Positions 52,151-62,222 of a stretch of 64,000 bases of DNA are shown in pieces. The notes below the pieces were generated by a model. That model did no database searches, was not told the origin of the DNA, and worked only from the letters and a program-made list of their open reading frames with translations. Source of the stretch: Armatimonadota bacterium (GTDB taxonomy: Bacteria; Armatimonadota; UBA5829); assembly GCA_039679645.1 (NCBI GenBank), contig JBDKUO010000025.1, forward strand, positions 1-64,000. Direction: 5' to 3'. Position 1 is the first letter of the stretch; each line of letters starts with the position of its first letter. Position numbers and translations under genes: made by a program.

Positions 52151-53449
52151 TTACCTCTTCCCCAAACTATGCGAAGTATCCGAATTGATATCTTTCTTTT
52201 TATCGATAAAAAACTCATCTATTATGGCGCCGTCAGTCTTTAACGCTGTGATTGTGAGCTTAGCGCCGGCCACTTCTACGACCAGATAGTCCGGCTGATC
52301 CGTCGGATTATAAAAGAACTTGCTCCAGTCTCTTTTACATACTTGATTGTAATATTTAGTGCCGCTGCGCCCGGCGCTGTAATATATAGTCCCCTGCGAC
52401 GGCTTTGACATATAGGCCTCATTCTTAATCGGAAATGTGCGCCCTACTGAATGATCGTGTCCGTTGAATACGACATCGACATGATATCGGTCATATACAG
52501 GACAAAATGCATTCCGAATGTCTTTGTTCTCTCGGCCGACCATAAGCGAGTAAGCGCTTTTGTGCAGGAAGACAATCTTCCAGGGCGATTTGGATGCGGC
52601 AAGGTCGGCGGCAAGCCATTTCTTCTGCGGAGTAAGTATGTCGCCATACTGCTTTTCTTCACTCTGCTGGCTATCGAGAACCACAAAATGGACGGGGCCA
52701 TAATCGTACGAATAAGCCTGGTCTTTCAGGTCCGACGGGCCATTTTGCGGCAGATAAAACTGGGCTTTCCAGTATGCAGGTCTTCTCGTATCCAAAGAAC
52801 CGCGCGTTTCATGGTTGCCTACCACAGGCATTATCGGGATTGTGTCGATAACCCCGGCTGCAGCGCTAAACCATGCATTCCAGTGCGCACCGCTCTGACC
52901 CGTGTCGACGAGGTCTCCCATATTTACAAAGAACCTGGCGTCAGGATTTGCGCTATAGGCATTGTGCAGAGTCTTGCTCCAGACTCCATACGGAAAATTG
53001 CCGTCGGCAACACTCTGGCTGTCACCAAAGACAAGAAATTTGAAACTCTTGGAACTCGGGTTAGCGGTTGTAAATGAATGGTTGGCGCTCCAATGGCCTT
53101 GATTTCCGACTCGATACAGATACTTGGTGTTGGGTTCGAGACCTTTAAGTGTGGCTGTAAAGAGATGGGTCGCCTGAAGGTCGGTAGTGAAGTCCGCTGA
53201 GTGAGAGGTTGCATACTTGGCATTGGCAGTAAACGCTGCTGACTTTTGATATTTCTGATACTCAACTGAGCCTGTTGCTGTAGTATTATCGGTCCGCCAT
53301 GTGACTGTCATCGTGGTTGCCGGGTTGTCTGCCCAGGTCAGTGTGACATGATCGGGCGATGCGCTCGCGCTGCCTGCTGCCAGACAGGCGGTCGGACTAG
53401 CGATAACATACAACAGAATCAATATCGCCAGAACGAATTTGTGTTTCAT
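52151..53449 (-). CDS. secreted purple-acid-phosphatase-like metallophosphatase
   Basis: 432 aa. Signal peptide at residues 1-25. Fibronectin-like N-terminal domain of purple acid phosphatases (HVTLTWADNPATTMTVTWR, PNTKYLYRVG). Metallophosphatase core FGDSQS, NMGDLVDTG, VVGNHETRG, VFLHKSAYS and NGHDHSVGRT. It hydrolyses phosphate esters outside the cell or in the periplasm; the exact substrate is unknown. It is co-transcribed with cdd, which may reflect nucleoside salvage (inference). Confidence 0.88.
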   Translation of the reverse strand: MKHKFVLAILILLYVIASPTACLAAGSASASPDHVTLTWADNPATTMTVTWRTDNTTATGSVEYQKYQKSAAFTANAKYATSHSADFTTDLQATHLFTATLKGLEPNTKYLYRVGNQGHWSANHSFTTANPSSKSFKFLVFGDSQSVADGNFPYGVWSKTLHNAYSANPDARFFVNMGDLVDTGQSGAHWNAWFSAAAGVIDTIPIMPVVGNHETRGSLDTRRPAYWKAQFYLPQNGPSDLKDQAYSYDYGPVHFVVLDSQQSEEKQYGDILTPQKKWLAADLAASKSPWKIVFLHKSAYSLMVGRENKDIRNAFCPVYDRYHVDVVFNGHDHSVGRTFPIKNEAYMSKPSQGTIYYSAGRSGTKYYNQVCKRDWSKFFYNPTDQPDYLVVEVAGAKLTITALKTDGAIIDEFFIDKKKDINSDTSHSLGKR

Positions 53450-53458
53450 AATAATAAA

Positions 53459-55825
53459 CTACCTTTTCATCTCTGCAATCGTGACCCCGGAACCGCCCTC
53501 TTCCTGCTCGCCGAGACGGTATGAGCCCACTCCCTTATGAGTCCGCAGATACTCCCAGACGGCCTGGCGCATCTGGCCGGTCCCTTTGCCGTGCACTATG
53601 CGAACGGACATCGCTCCCGCCGCCAGCGCATCGTCAATATATTTGTCCAGCTCGATCAGAGCAGGCTCGACACGCATGCCCCGCAGATGAATCTCGGAAT
53701 GAAAATCCCGTGCCTTTTGCAGACTGATACTTTCCTGTGATCTCTGCGGACGAATCTCTTGCACGGACTGCGAGCGCGGCTTGCGCAGTGACGATAGCGG
53801 GACACTTACCCGCATAGCGCCGATCATAACTACGACCTTACCGGCTTCCGGCGGCTCCACTATCTCACCGTCCTGGTTTACTCCGGCTATTCCTACGCGG
53901 GTCCCGGGCGATAGAGCCGTGCCATTATCCAGTTTCTCTTCTTTTTGCTCGGCAACTTCTACGCGTTTGACTGTCTGCTCATCGAGCTGGTCTATAAGTT
54001 TCTCGGCTTTCTTCTTGAGATCCTGGGCGCGTTTTGTATCCGCCTTTTGCGCTGCGAGCTGTTCGAGAGTGTTTTCGAGTTTTCTGGAATAGGCTTCGAT
54101 AATGCTTTCGGCGCGCTGCTTGGTCTTGGTCTCGACGCGGCTCTTTATGCTCTCTATTCCGCCGAGCTGCTGCTCATAGCGCTGACGCAGAAGTTCGGCA
54201 TCACGGGCATGGCGCTCCGCGGCTTTTCTCTGCTCTGCTGCCGCCTTGTGGCTCTCCTCAATCTGGCGGATAAGCTCTTCTGATGCCTGCTCTTGATTGC
54301 CGATGCTCTCTTTTGCGGCATCTATTATCAACTTATCCAGGCCAAGACGCCCGGCAATAGCAAACGCATTGCTGCTGCCAGGAATACCTATCATCAGCCT
54401 GTATGTGGGCCGCAGACTTTCAGGGTCGAACTCGACACATGCGTTTTCAACACCATCGCGCAGATACGCATATTCCTTAAGCTCGCCGTAGTGAGTCGTC
54501 GCTATAACACGCGAGCCTTTGTTAAGCAGATAATCGACAATAGACTTTGCAAGCGCCGCACCTTCGGCTGGGTCAGTCCCCGCACCTACTTCGTCCATCA
54601 GCACCAGCGTATTTCTATTGGATCCGCCTGTGATGCGCACGATATTGTTCATGTGCGAAGAAAAGGTCGACAAGGACTGCTCGATGCTCTGCTCGTCACC
54701 AATATCTGCGTAAACATTTTCAAAGATCGCAAGCTCTGTGCCCGGTTCAGCCGGAACATGCATTCCGCTGGCAGCCATAAGGGTAAGCAGGCCGACAGTC
54801 TTCAAAGCAACCGTCTTACCGCCCGTGTTGGGGCCGGTAATGAGCAGCGCATTGAAATCTTTGCCCAGGCTCATATCAATAGGGACAACCTCGCCCTCAA
54901 GCAGGGGGTGGCGCGCCGACATCAGATCGATCATGCCGGTGTCATTCAAAAATGGTGAAGTCGCGCGCTGTTCGATACTGAGTTTAGCTCGGGCTGCGAT
55001 GGCGTCGATCAGGCCGACTACATTTAGCGTGGCTAGAATTCGACTGCCATACTCGCCAACACGAGATGTAAGCCCTGCAAGTACTTTTTCGACCTCTTCG
55101 CGCTCTTTCACGACAAGCTGCTTGCGTTTGTTTCCGAGTTCGACTACAGCCGCCGGTTCTATGAAGAGTGTAGCGCCGGATGCGCTGGCATCGTGCACTA
55201 TTCCTGGGAACTGGCCCCTGTGGTCGGATTTGATCGGGATGCAATAGCGGTCACTGCGGATTGTTATGACCGGCTCTTGAATAATTGTCTTATAAGCGCT
55301 GCCCTGGAGATATGAGTTCATCTTCTCAGTAAGGCGTGACTGGACCGTCCGAAGCTCTGAGCGTACACGACCAAGAGAGGCGCTCGCGGAGTCGAGCACA
55401 TCCCCGCTCTGCGCAATTGAGCCGGAGATAGCGTTCTCAATCGGCACGAAGAACTCGATCTCACTGCCGAGCCCGCCCATGATAGGGTATTTCTCACCCT
55501 GTCTGCGCAGAAATGTGCCGAGGCGCTTGGTGCCCTGCAGAGTGTTGAGAATCGCGAGCAGGTCTGAAGGCTGCAACAGCGCTTCGACAGACGCTCGCTC
55601 GACATAGTTCCGCACATCTTCGATCCCGCCGAATGGTATATTGCCCTCGTATTGAAGTATTGCGCGGGCTTCACTCGTCTCCTGCTGCTTGCGCCTGGCA
55701 ATATCCAGATGAGTGGTCGGGTACGAAAGGCTGGCGACCTCCCGCCCCAGGGCGCAGGCCGCCTGGCTCTGCAGTTTCGTTATTATTTTTTCGAACTCAA
55801 GAACTTTGAGTGTATGCTGCTCCAT
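53459..55825 (-). CDS. mutS2: MutS2 ATPase/endonuclease
   Basis: 788 aa. Clamp and core helices, then Walker A GPNTGGKTVALKT, LMDEVGAGTDP and ATTHYGELK. A long coiled region and a C-terminal Smr nuclease domain follow (LRGMRVEPALIELDKY, IVHGKGTGQMRQAVW). It acts in ribosome-collision rescue or in blocking recombination, not in mismatch repair. ATG at 55825; an in-frame start at 55882 lacks family similarity. Confidence 0.95.
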   Translation of the reverse strand: MEQHTLKVLEFEKIITKLQSQAACALGREVASLSYPTTHLDIARRKQQETSEARAILQYEGNIPFGGIEDVRNYVERASVEALLQPSDLLAILNTLQGTKRLGTFLRRQGEKYPIMGGLGSEIEFFVPIENAISGSIAQSGDVLDSASASLGRVRSELRTVQSRLTEKMNSYLQGSAYKTIIQEPVITIRSDRYCIPIKSDHRGQFPGIVHDASASGATLFIEPAAVVELGNKRKQLVVKEREEVEKVLAGLTSRVGEYGSRILATLNVVGLIDAIAARAKLSIEQRATSPFLNDTGMIDLMSARHPLLEGEVVPIDMSLGKDFNALLITGPNTGGKTVALKTVGLLTLMAASGMHVPAEPGTELAIFENVYADIGDEQSIEQSLSTFSSHMNNIVRITGGSNRNTLVLMDEVGAGTDPAEGAALAKSIVDYLLNKGSRVIATTHYGELKEYAYLRDGVENACVEFDPESLRPTYRLMIGIPGSSNAFAIAGRLGLDKLIIDAAKESIGNQEQASEELIRQIEESHKAAAEQRKAAERHARDAELLRQRYEQQLGGIESIKSRVETKTKQRAESIIEAYSRKLENTLEQLAAQKADTKRAQDLKKKAEKLIDQLDEQTVKRVEVAEQKEEKLDNGTALSPGTRVGIAGVNQDGEIVEPPEAGKVVVMIGAMRVSVPLSSLRKPRSQSVQEIRPQRSQESISLQKARDFHSEIHLRGMRVEPALIELDKYIDDALAAGAMSVRIVHGKGTGQMRQAVWEYLRTHKGVGSYRLGEQEEGGSGVTIAEMKR

Positions 55826-55866
55826 TTTTCCAAAATTATTATAGCACTTTTCGCTTAGCGCCTCCA

Positions 55867-55895
55867 TCGACACTTCGGCCAATACGCGCTACAAT
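55867..55895 (+). promoter_or_regulatory. promoter of tkt
   Basis: TCGACA, 17-bp spacer, TACAAT, about 39 nt before the tkt start. Confidence 0.7.
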
Positions 55896-55934
55896 ATATG
55901 AGGTTTAGACAAAAACATACTCTGGAGTGAATTA

Positions 55935-57941
55935 ATGTCGCAAGCGATTATAGACGCGAGGCTCGACGACCTCGCCGTAAACACAATTAAGTTCCTGGCG
56001 GTCGACGGCATCGAAAAGGCTAAGAGCGGCCATCCAGGTCTGCCAATGGGCGCGGCAGACTATGCCTATGTGCTATGGACAAAGTTTCTGCGCTACAACC
56101 CAAAGGACCCAAAATGGCCGAACAGAGACAGGTTTGTCCTTTCCGGCGGCCATGGCTCTATGCTGCTGTATTCGCTGCTTCATCTTGCCGGTTTTAATAT
56201 ACCTTACGAAGAGCTGCAGCAGTTTAGACAGTGGGGCAGCGCCACACCAGGCCACCCTGAGTTCGATCTTGACAGAGGAATCGAAACTACAACCGGCCCG
56301 CTTGGCCAGGGAATTGCCAATGCCGTTGGTATGGGCATGGCAGCAAGCCGATTGTCGGCAATATTCAACAAGCCCGGCTATGACGTGATCAACCATTGGA
56401 TTTATGTGATCCTTGGTGACGGCGACATGATGGAAGGCCTCAGCCACGAAACGTGCAGTCTGGCTGGACATCTCGGCCTGGGAAATATCATAGCGATATA
56501 TGATGACAACCAGATCTGTATAGAAGGCTCTACCTGCCTGACATATTCGGATGATGTAAAGATGCGCTTTGAGTCCTACGGCTGGCATGTGCAGATGATT
56601 GACGGTCACGACAGGTGCGCCGCATCCGAAGCTCTTGCCAAGGCTAAGGCAGTAACCGATAAACCGAGCCTGATTATTGCTCGAACCAAGATCGGCAACG
56701 GCGCTCCCAACAAGTGTGGAAAAGCATGCGCTCACGGTGAACCTCTCGGACCCGATGAGGCAAAAGCTGCCAAGGAATGCGCCGGATGGCCCACAGACAA
56801 GCCGTTTTATATCCCCGATGAAGTAAAAGAACTCTTCGCCGCTCGCGCCAAGGAGCTTTTACCCGATTATGACGCATGGCAGGAGATGTTCAAGAAATAT
56901 AAACAGGAATTCCCGGAACTTGCCGACCTCTGGAATAAGATGATGAGCAAAGAAGTTCCCGCTGACCTTGCTGACCAGCTTCTGGGTAAGCTCGACTGTG
57001 TAAAGCCTACCGCAACCCGCGCTTCATCCGGTTCAGCGATTCAGGAACTCGCCAAGCTGGTCCCATCACTTTGGGGCGGATCGGCTGACCTCTGCCCAAG
57101 CAACAAGACGGATGTCAAAGGCGGCGGAGACTTTTCAAAAGAGAACCCGCTCGGCAAAAACATTCACTTCGGTGTCCGTGAGCACGCTATGGGTTCGGCG
57201 ATGAACGGAATGGCCGTATACGGCGGCGTAATCCCCTACGGCGGAACATTCCTGGTTTTCTGTGACTATATGCGCCCGACAATCCGCCTGGCCGCCCTTA
57301 TGAAGCAGCAGGTGGTCTATGTATTTACTCACGACAGCATCTTTGTCGGTGAGGACGGCCCGACTCATGAGCCTATCGAGCAGATAGCTTCCATGAGAAT
57401 GATCCCGAACGTCACAGTGATCCGGCCTGCCGACACAGCCGAGACTGCGATGGCATGGACATGGGCGCTGGAGCACAGGGACGGCCCGACAGTGCTCGCT
57501 CTCACCAGACAGAACCTCAGCCCGGTAAACGACGACCCTGCAAAGGCCAAGCAGCTTGCCAAAGGCGCATATGTTGTGCGCGATGCCGATAAGATCGATG
57601 TTGTGCTGATCGCTACCGGTTCGGAAGTAGGGACAGCTCTTGGAGCGGCTGATATAATTGCTGAAAAGGGTATCAAGGCGCGAGTGGTGTCTATGCCGTC
57701 CATGGAGATATTCAAGGCTCAGGACAAAGCCTATCAGGACAGCGTGATCCCGCCGTCCATCAGCAAGCGGATAGTTGTCGAGGCCGGAATACCATTCGGA
57801 TGGGACAAATATGCAGGCGACGAAGGCTTGATTATCGGCATGGACCGCTTCGGAGCGTCTGCGCCGTATAAGGTGCTTGCCGAAAAATTCGGCTTCACGC
57901 CTGAATCAGTGGCAGCGAAAACTCTGGCCTATATGAAGTAG
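55935..57941 (+). CDS. tkt: transketolase
   Basis: 668 aa thiamine diphosphate enzyme of the pentose phosphate pathway. Substrate loop KSGHPGLPMGAAD, ThDP motif LGDGDMMEG, and HDSIFVGEDGPTHEP with GGDF-type central and C-terminal domains. ATG start after GGAG. Terminator hairpin 32 bases past the stop. Monocistronic. Confidence 0.97.
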   Translation: MSQAIIDARLDDLAVNTIKFLAVDGIEKAKSGHPGLPMGAADYAYVLWTKFLRYNPKDPKWPNRDRFVLSGGHGSMLLYSLLHLAGFNIPYEELQQFRQWGSATPGHPEFDLDRGIETTTGPLGQGIANAVGMGMAASRLSAIFNKPGYDVINHWIYVILGDGDMMEGLSHETCSLAGHLGLGNIIAIYDDNQICIEGSTCLTYSDDVKMRFESYGWHVQMIDGHDRCAASEALAKAKAVTDKPSLIIARTKIGNGAPNKCGKACAHGEPLGPDEAKAAKECAGWPTDKPFYIPDEVKELFAARAKELLPDYDAWQEMFKKYKQEFPELADLWNKMMSKEVPADLADQLLGKLDCVKPTATRASSGSAIQELAKLVPSLWGGSADLCPSNKTDVKGGGDFSKENPLGKNIHFGVREHAMGSAMNGMAVYGGVIPYGGTFLVFCDYMRPTIRLAALMKQQVVYVFTHDSIFVGEDGPTHEPIEQIASMRMIPNVTVIRPADTAETAMAWTWALEHRDGPTVLALTRQNLSPVNDDPAKAKQLAKGAYVVRDADKIDVVLIATGSEVGTALGAADIIAEKGIKARVVSMPSMEIFKAQDKAYQDSVIPPSISKRIVVEAGIPFGWDKYAGDEGLIIGMDRFGASAPYKVLAEKFGFTPESVAAKTLAYMK

Positions 57942-57972
57942 TTATAGCTAAAATAACCATAGTTGATTTTAT

Positions 57973-58006
57973 AAATCCCTCCATGCAAAATGCCTGGAGG
58001 GATTTT
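57973..58006 (+). terminator. terminator of tkt
   Basis: AAATCCCTCCATGCA paired with TGCCTGGAGGGATTT (one mismatch), then TT. The arms belong to the CCTCCAGG palindrome family. Confidence 0.85.
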
Positions 58007-58116
58007 TCAAATTCTGACCTCATAAATCATGGACTTATTACTGTAAGATTGCTCACTATAACCTTGAGAGAGCGCCTGTGAATTCCGATATTTAACTTAG
58101 AGGTGTTTACTAAACA

Positions 58117-59799
58117 ATGTGTAAAGCTATATCCTCATTGCATAATACCGTCGAAAACGAGCAAATACTTAAATCTATTCTGAATACTGTTCAGATTGGT
58201 GTAATAATTGTCGACCCGAAAAAACATACCATAGTAGATGCGAATGCAACTGCTGTTAAGATGATCGGCGCAACTGAAGACGAAATCGCAGGCCATATAT
58301 GTCACAAATGCATCTGTCCATCGGATGTCGGGCACTGTCCGATCACCGACCTCAATCAGACCATCGACAACTCTGAACGTGTGCTGTTGAGAATAGACGG
58401 TTCGAAGATTCCAGTGCTAAAAACAGTGGCATCAACAATAATCGATGGGCAGCCACTACTGGTTGAGAGTTTCGTAGACATCACTGAACTCAAAAAAGCA
58501 AAAGAAGCATTGCAAAGAGCGCACGATGAACTTGAGGTCAGGGTCGAAGAAAGAACTGATGAACTCGCCAAAACAAACACTGCGCTGATAAACGAAATTA
58601 GTGAAAACGAAAGACTGCTGTCATCCATATCCTCAGCGCTTATCTTATGCGATTCAAAAGGCATTATCCGCAAGTGGAACAAGGCTGCTGAAAACATGCT
58701 CGGCATAGAGGCTGCCGTGGCTATCGGACGAGAATTGCTCGATGCCGGACTGAGATTTGAAGATACTGAAACGCCAAGAGAAATACTGAACGCAATACAC
58801 GCGGCTGAGCCGACTAAACTTGGTAATGTAACTGTGATATGCCCCGATGAAAGATCAATTGCACTGATGCTGACAATAGCTCCCATTTTGGACGAAGAGG
58901 GCAATGCTTGGGAATTTTTGGTGGTCGGTTCCGACATCACCGAGGTCCGATCACTTGAGATGCAACTTCTGCACGCGCAGAGACTTGAGTCAATAGGTCA
59001 ATTAGCTGCGGGTATTGCCCATGAAGTAAATACGCCTATTCAGTATGTCGGTGACAATGCTCGGTTCATTCAAGATTCGCTTGGCCAGGTTTTGGATTTG
59101 CTCGATGCCCAGACTCGGGCGCTTGCAAAAGCAAGGGAAGGCACTCTCAATAATGAAACGCTCGATGAGATTGATCGGAAAGCAGATGAAGCCGACATAG
59201 AGTATTTGGCTCAGGAGATTCCAAAGGCTGCCCAACAGTCACTTGAAGGAGTCAATCGTGTCGCAAAAATCGTGCGCGCTCTAAAGCAGTTCTCCCACCC
59301 GGGCGGCGCGGAAAAATCCGATGAGGACCTTAACGGCGCCATAGAAAGCACCGTTGCCGTATCAAGACACGAGTGGAAGTATGTCGCGATCCTTGAAACA
59401 AAACTCGATCCAAATCTGCCGCTGGTGCCATGCATGATAAACGATCTTAATCAGGTAGTGCTGAACTTAATAGTTAATGCATCACATGCCATTACGGATG
59501 CGCGCGAAGCAAGAGGCACTGAGGAAAAGGGGATAATAACTGTAAGCACTTTGCACGCCGGAGACTGGGCTGAAATACGAGTCAGCGACACCGGCACAGG
59601 CATCCCTGAAGCTATACGCCAGAGGATATTCGAGCCGTTCTTCACAACTAAGAGTGTCGGCAAAGGGACCGGGCAAGGGCTGGCGATGGCCAGATCGATT
59701 GTGGTGAACAAGCACAATGGCACGATCTCATTTGAATCCAAGGAAGGTGAAGGCACCACGTTCATCATCCGAATACCATTAATGCGTCAGGCGGCATAA
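58117..59799 (+). CDS. soluble PAS-PAS sensor histidine kinase
   Basis: 560 aa without membrane helices. PAS 1 at about 15-125 with a Cys-rich loop (CHKCICPSDVGHCPITD), a coiled coil (125-165), PAS 2 (165-285), and HisKA with His302 in AAGIAHEVNTPIQY. The HATPase domain ends in GTGIPEAIRQRIFEPFFTT and GQGLAMARSIV. It would sense a cytoplasmic signal through PAS. It starts an operon with two response regulators, spaced 9 nt and then overlapping. ATG start after AGAGG. Confidence 0.93.
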   Translation: MCKAISSLHNTVENEQILKSILNTVQIGVIIVDPKKHTIVDANATAVKMIGATEDEIAGHICHKCICPSDVGHCPITDLNQTIDNSERVLLRIDGSKIPVLKTVASTIIDGQPLLVESFVDITELKKAKEALQRAHDELEVRVEERTDELAKTNTALINEISENERLLSSISSALILCDSKGIIRKWNKAAENMLGIEAAVAIGRELLDAGLRFEDTETPREILNAIHAAEPTKLGNVTVICPDERSIALMLTIAPILDEEGNAWEFLVVGSDITEVRSLEMQLLHAQRLESIGQLAAGIAHEVNTPIQYVGDNARFIQDSLGQVLDLLDAQTRALAKAREGTLNNETLDEIDRKADEADIEYLAQEIPKAAQQSLEGVNRVAKIVRALKQFSHPGGAEKSDEDLNGAIESTVAVSRHEWKYVAILETKLDPNLPLVPCMINDLNQVVLNLIVNASHAITDAREARGTEEKGIITVSTLHAGDWAEIRVSDTGTGIPEAIRQRIFEPFFTTKSVGKGTGQGLAMARSIVVNKHNGTISFESKEGEGTTFIIRIPLMRQAA

Positions 59800-59808
59800 T
59801 CACAACAT

Positions 59809-60960
59809 ATGGAGTCTCGAAAACACATACTTTTTGTAGATGACGACCAGAACTTCTTGGCGGGTTTGTTCCGCTCACTTCACACAAAGGCCGGACAGTG
59901 GAAGATGAGCAGCGCGAACAGCGCCGACGAGGCTATTGAAGCGCTGGCGCAAGAGAGCACGGATGTGGTCGTCACGGATTTCCGCATGGGTGTGAAAGAC
60001 GGCTTGGAACTGCTGCAAATGATTATGTCGTCCGAACTCACATGTGATATCCCGGTGATTATGCTCACAGGCAGTGATGAGAGCACCCTAAAACAGCGTG
60101 CGCTTGAACTTGGCGCTACCGATCTTCTTGGCAAGCCGGTAGTGCGCGAAGACTTGATCGCGCGTATCAGCAGCGCAATAAGACTAAAGGAATCCCAGGA
60201 CGAACTCAAAACTATGAATCAGAGCCTGGAAACCAGAGTTCGGGATCGCACTGCCGAGCTTGAGCAATCACGGCTTGAAATGATCTGGCGGCTGGCAAAA
60301 GCCGGAGAATACCGAGACGAAGGAACAGGCAATCACGTGCTGCGCGTCGGATACTATTGCAAAACAATTGCTGAAGAGATGGGCGCGGATCAAGATTTCA
60401 TTAGGCGTCTGTTTCTTACCAGCCCGCTGCATGACATCGGCAAGATCGGGATTCCCGATGCGATATTGAAAAAATGCGGGACTTTGACGCCTGAAGAACG
60501 CGCTATCATGCAGAAACATTGTGAAATTGGAGCCAAGATTCTGGCTCAGCCGCATTCGGACCAATGCTCGCCATGGATATCGTCCACTTCTGCGCAAGCT
60601 GGTTGCGCATCCGATGATAACGATCTCATTGAGATGGCTGCGTCAATTGCTCTGGCTCATCACGAACGCTGGGATGGGGATGGATATCCACGGCAATTAG
60701 CAGGAAACCAAATACCAATTGAAGCGCTTATAGTTGCTATAGCCGATGTATATGACGCGTTAAGCACGGCGCGTACATATAAACCGGCTTTCTCACATGA
60801 AAAGGCTTTGGAAATTATGCGAAGTGAACAAGGCACTCATTATAGTCCTGATGTATTTGCAGCCTTCGAAGCTTCATTGAACAGAATATTCACAATCCAG
60901 GATGAGATCAAAGACCAGTTCCATGACGAAAGCTTGGATGTTGCAAGGAAGGCAGCATAA
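59809..60960 (+). CDS. HD-GYP response regulator
   Basis: 383 aa. Receiver domain 1-125 with phospho-acceptor Asp57 (VVVTDFRMG) and Lys in LLGKPV. A short coiled coil, then an HD-GYP phosphodiesterase with LHDIGKIGIPDAIL and HHERWDGDGYP, so it should break down cyclic di-GMP. A 20-25-residue segment (CSPWISSTSAQAGCASDD) is inserted just before that last motif. Its stop overlaps the next start (TAATG). Confidence 0.94.
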   Translation: MESRKHILFVDDDQNFLAGLFRSLHTKAGQWKMSSANSADEAIEALAQESTDVVVTDFRMGVKDGLELLQMIMSSELTCDIPVIMLTGSDESTLKQRALELGATDLLGKPVVREDLIARISSAIRLKESQDELKTMNQSLETRVRDRTAELEQSRLEMIWRLAKAGEYRDEGTGNHVLRVGYYCKTIAEEMGADQDFIRRLFLTSPLHDIGKIGIPDAILKKCGTLTPEERAIMQKHCEIGAKILAQPHSDQCSPWISSTSAQAGCASDDNDLIEMAASIALAHHERWDGDGYPRQLAGNQIPIEALIVAIADVYDALSTARTYKPAFSHEKALEIMRSEQGTHYSPDVFAAFEASLNRIFTIQDEIKDQFHDESLDVARKAA

Positions 60961-62150
60961 TGGTTAGAATACTCTTCGTTGACGATGATCCATGTGTCCT
61001 CCAGGGCCTAGAGAGACTACTGCACAATATGCGCAATGAATGGGAAATGCATTTTGTGCAGAGTGCTAAAGAGGGATTGGACTTGGTTTCACAGTCTGAC
61101 TACGATGTTGTGGTCTCGGACATCCAGATGCCTGAGATGGATGGAATACAGTTTCTCTCTGAGCTAAAGATTCATCACCCGCGCATTGTGAGAATAGCGC
61201 TGTCCGGGCATGCGGAGCGTCGAGCAATCATAAAAAGCCTCGGCTACACACACAGGTTTCTATCAAAGCCGTGCGAACCGGACACGCTCAAATCTACCGT
61301 TACTACCGCCTGCGCTCTCCGTGACTTGCTCGACAGCGAACATCTCAGAGAAGTAGTAACAGGCATGGACGTGTTGCCAAGCTCATCAATTATAAGTCAG
61401 GAACTCAACAAAGAGCTCGAAAAACCTGAACCGTCGATAGCACGTATAGGCGCAACAATAGAAAAGGATCCGGCCATCACTGCAAAAATTCTCCAAATGT
61501 CAAACTCAGCTTTCTTTGGAGTAAGACAGCGAGTCTCAGATGCCGCGCAGGCAGTCTCGATCCTGGGAATAGACTCCATAAAGATGCTGTTGTCGATAAC
61601 TGAGGTCTTCTCATCATTCGCATCCAAAAAAACGAATGCTGTCGATATCGAACAGATCTATGAACATAGTCTGCGCGTGGGCAGCCTGGTGCGGGTATTA
61701 TTGAAGGCCGAACGCTTTGATGTACAGGCAACGGAAGAAACGATAGCGAGCGGATTGCTCCATGATATCGGTAAACTCGTGCTTGCATGGAAATCGCCCG
61801 ATGATTACCACAAAGCCATGAATATTGCCAAATCCGACGACTGCCATTCTTATAGCGCAGAAAAGGCTGTATTTAATGCCACTCATGCAGAAGTCGGGGC
61901 ATATCTATTGGGGCTCTGGGGCCTGCCGGAAACAATTGTTGAGATCATTGCATTCCACCACAAACTTGACAACAGCGGAGCAACAACGTTTAATCCGCTG
62001 ATTGCCGTTCATTTTGCCGACGCCTATGATCATGCAGCCAATGGCCATAATCTGGAGAACTACCTGGACATGGAATATCTTATGAACATTGGTTTGACGG
62101 AACGCATTCCTCAATGGCGTGATTCATGCGACGAACTGCAACTCATCTAG
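60960..62150 (+). CDS. response regulator with HDOD domain
   Basis: 396 aa. Receiver domain 1-125 with Asp54 (VVVSDIQMPEMDG) and FLSKPCEP. HDOD domain from about 135 (SSSIISQELNKELEKPEPS, KILQMSNSAFFGVRQ, GLLHDIGKLVLAW). HDOD domains resemble HD phosphohydrolases without full activity and are linked to signalling. Third gene of the kinase operon; start overlaps the HD-GYP stop. Confidence 0.93.
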   Translation: MVRILFVDDDPCVLQGLERLLHNMRNEWEMHFVQSAKEGLDLVSQSDYDVVVSDIQMPEMDGIQFLSELKIHHPRIVRIALSGHAERRAIIKSLGYTHRFLSKPCEPDTLKSTVTTACALRDLLDSEHLREVVTGMDVLPSSSIISQELNKELEKPEPSIARIGATIEKDPAITAKILQMSNSAFFGVRQRVSDAAQAVSILGIDSIKMLLSITEVFSSFASKKTNAVDIEQIYEHSLRVGSLVRVLLKAERFDVQATEETIASGLLHDIGKLVLAWKSPDDYHKAMNIAKSDDCHSYSAEKAVFNATHAEVGAYLLGLWGLPETIVEIIAFHHKLDNSGATTFNPLIAVHFADAYDHAANGHNLENYLDMEYLMNIGLTERIPQWRDSCDELQLI

Positions 62151-62222
62151 ATATCTGCTGACACACGCCTGGATGATTAGATGTAATTAATGACCCACCC
62201 AATCCATCCAGAATATTTATAC

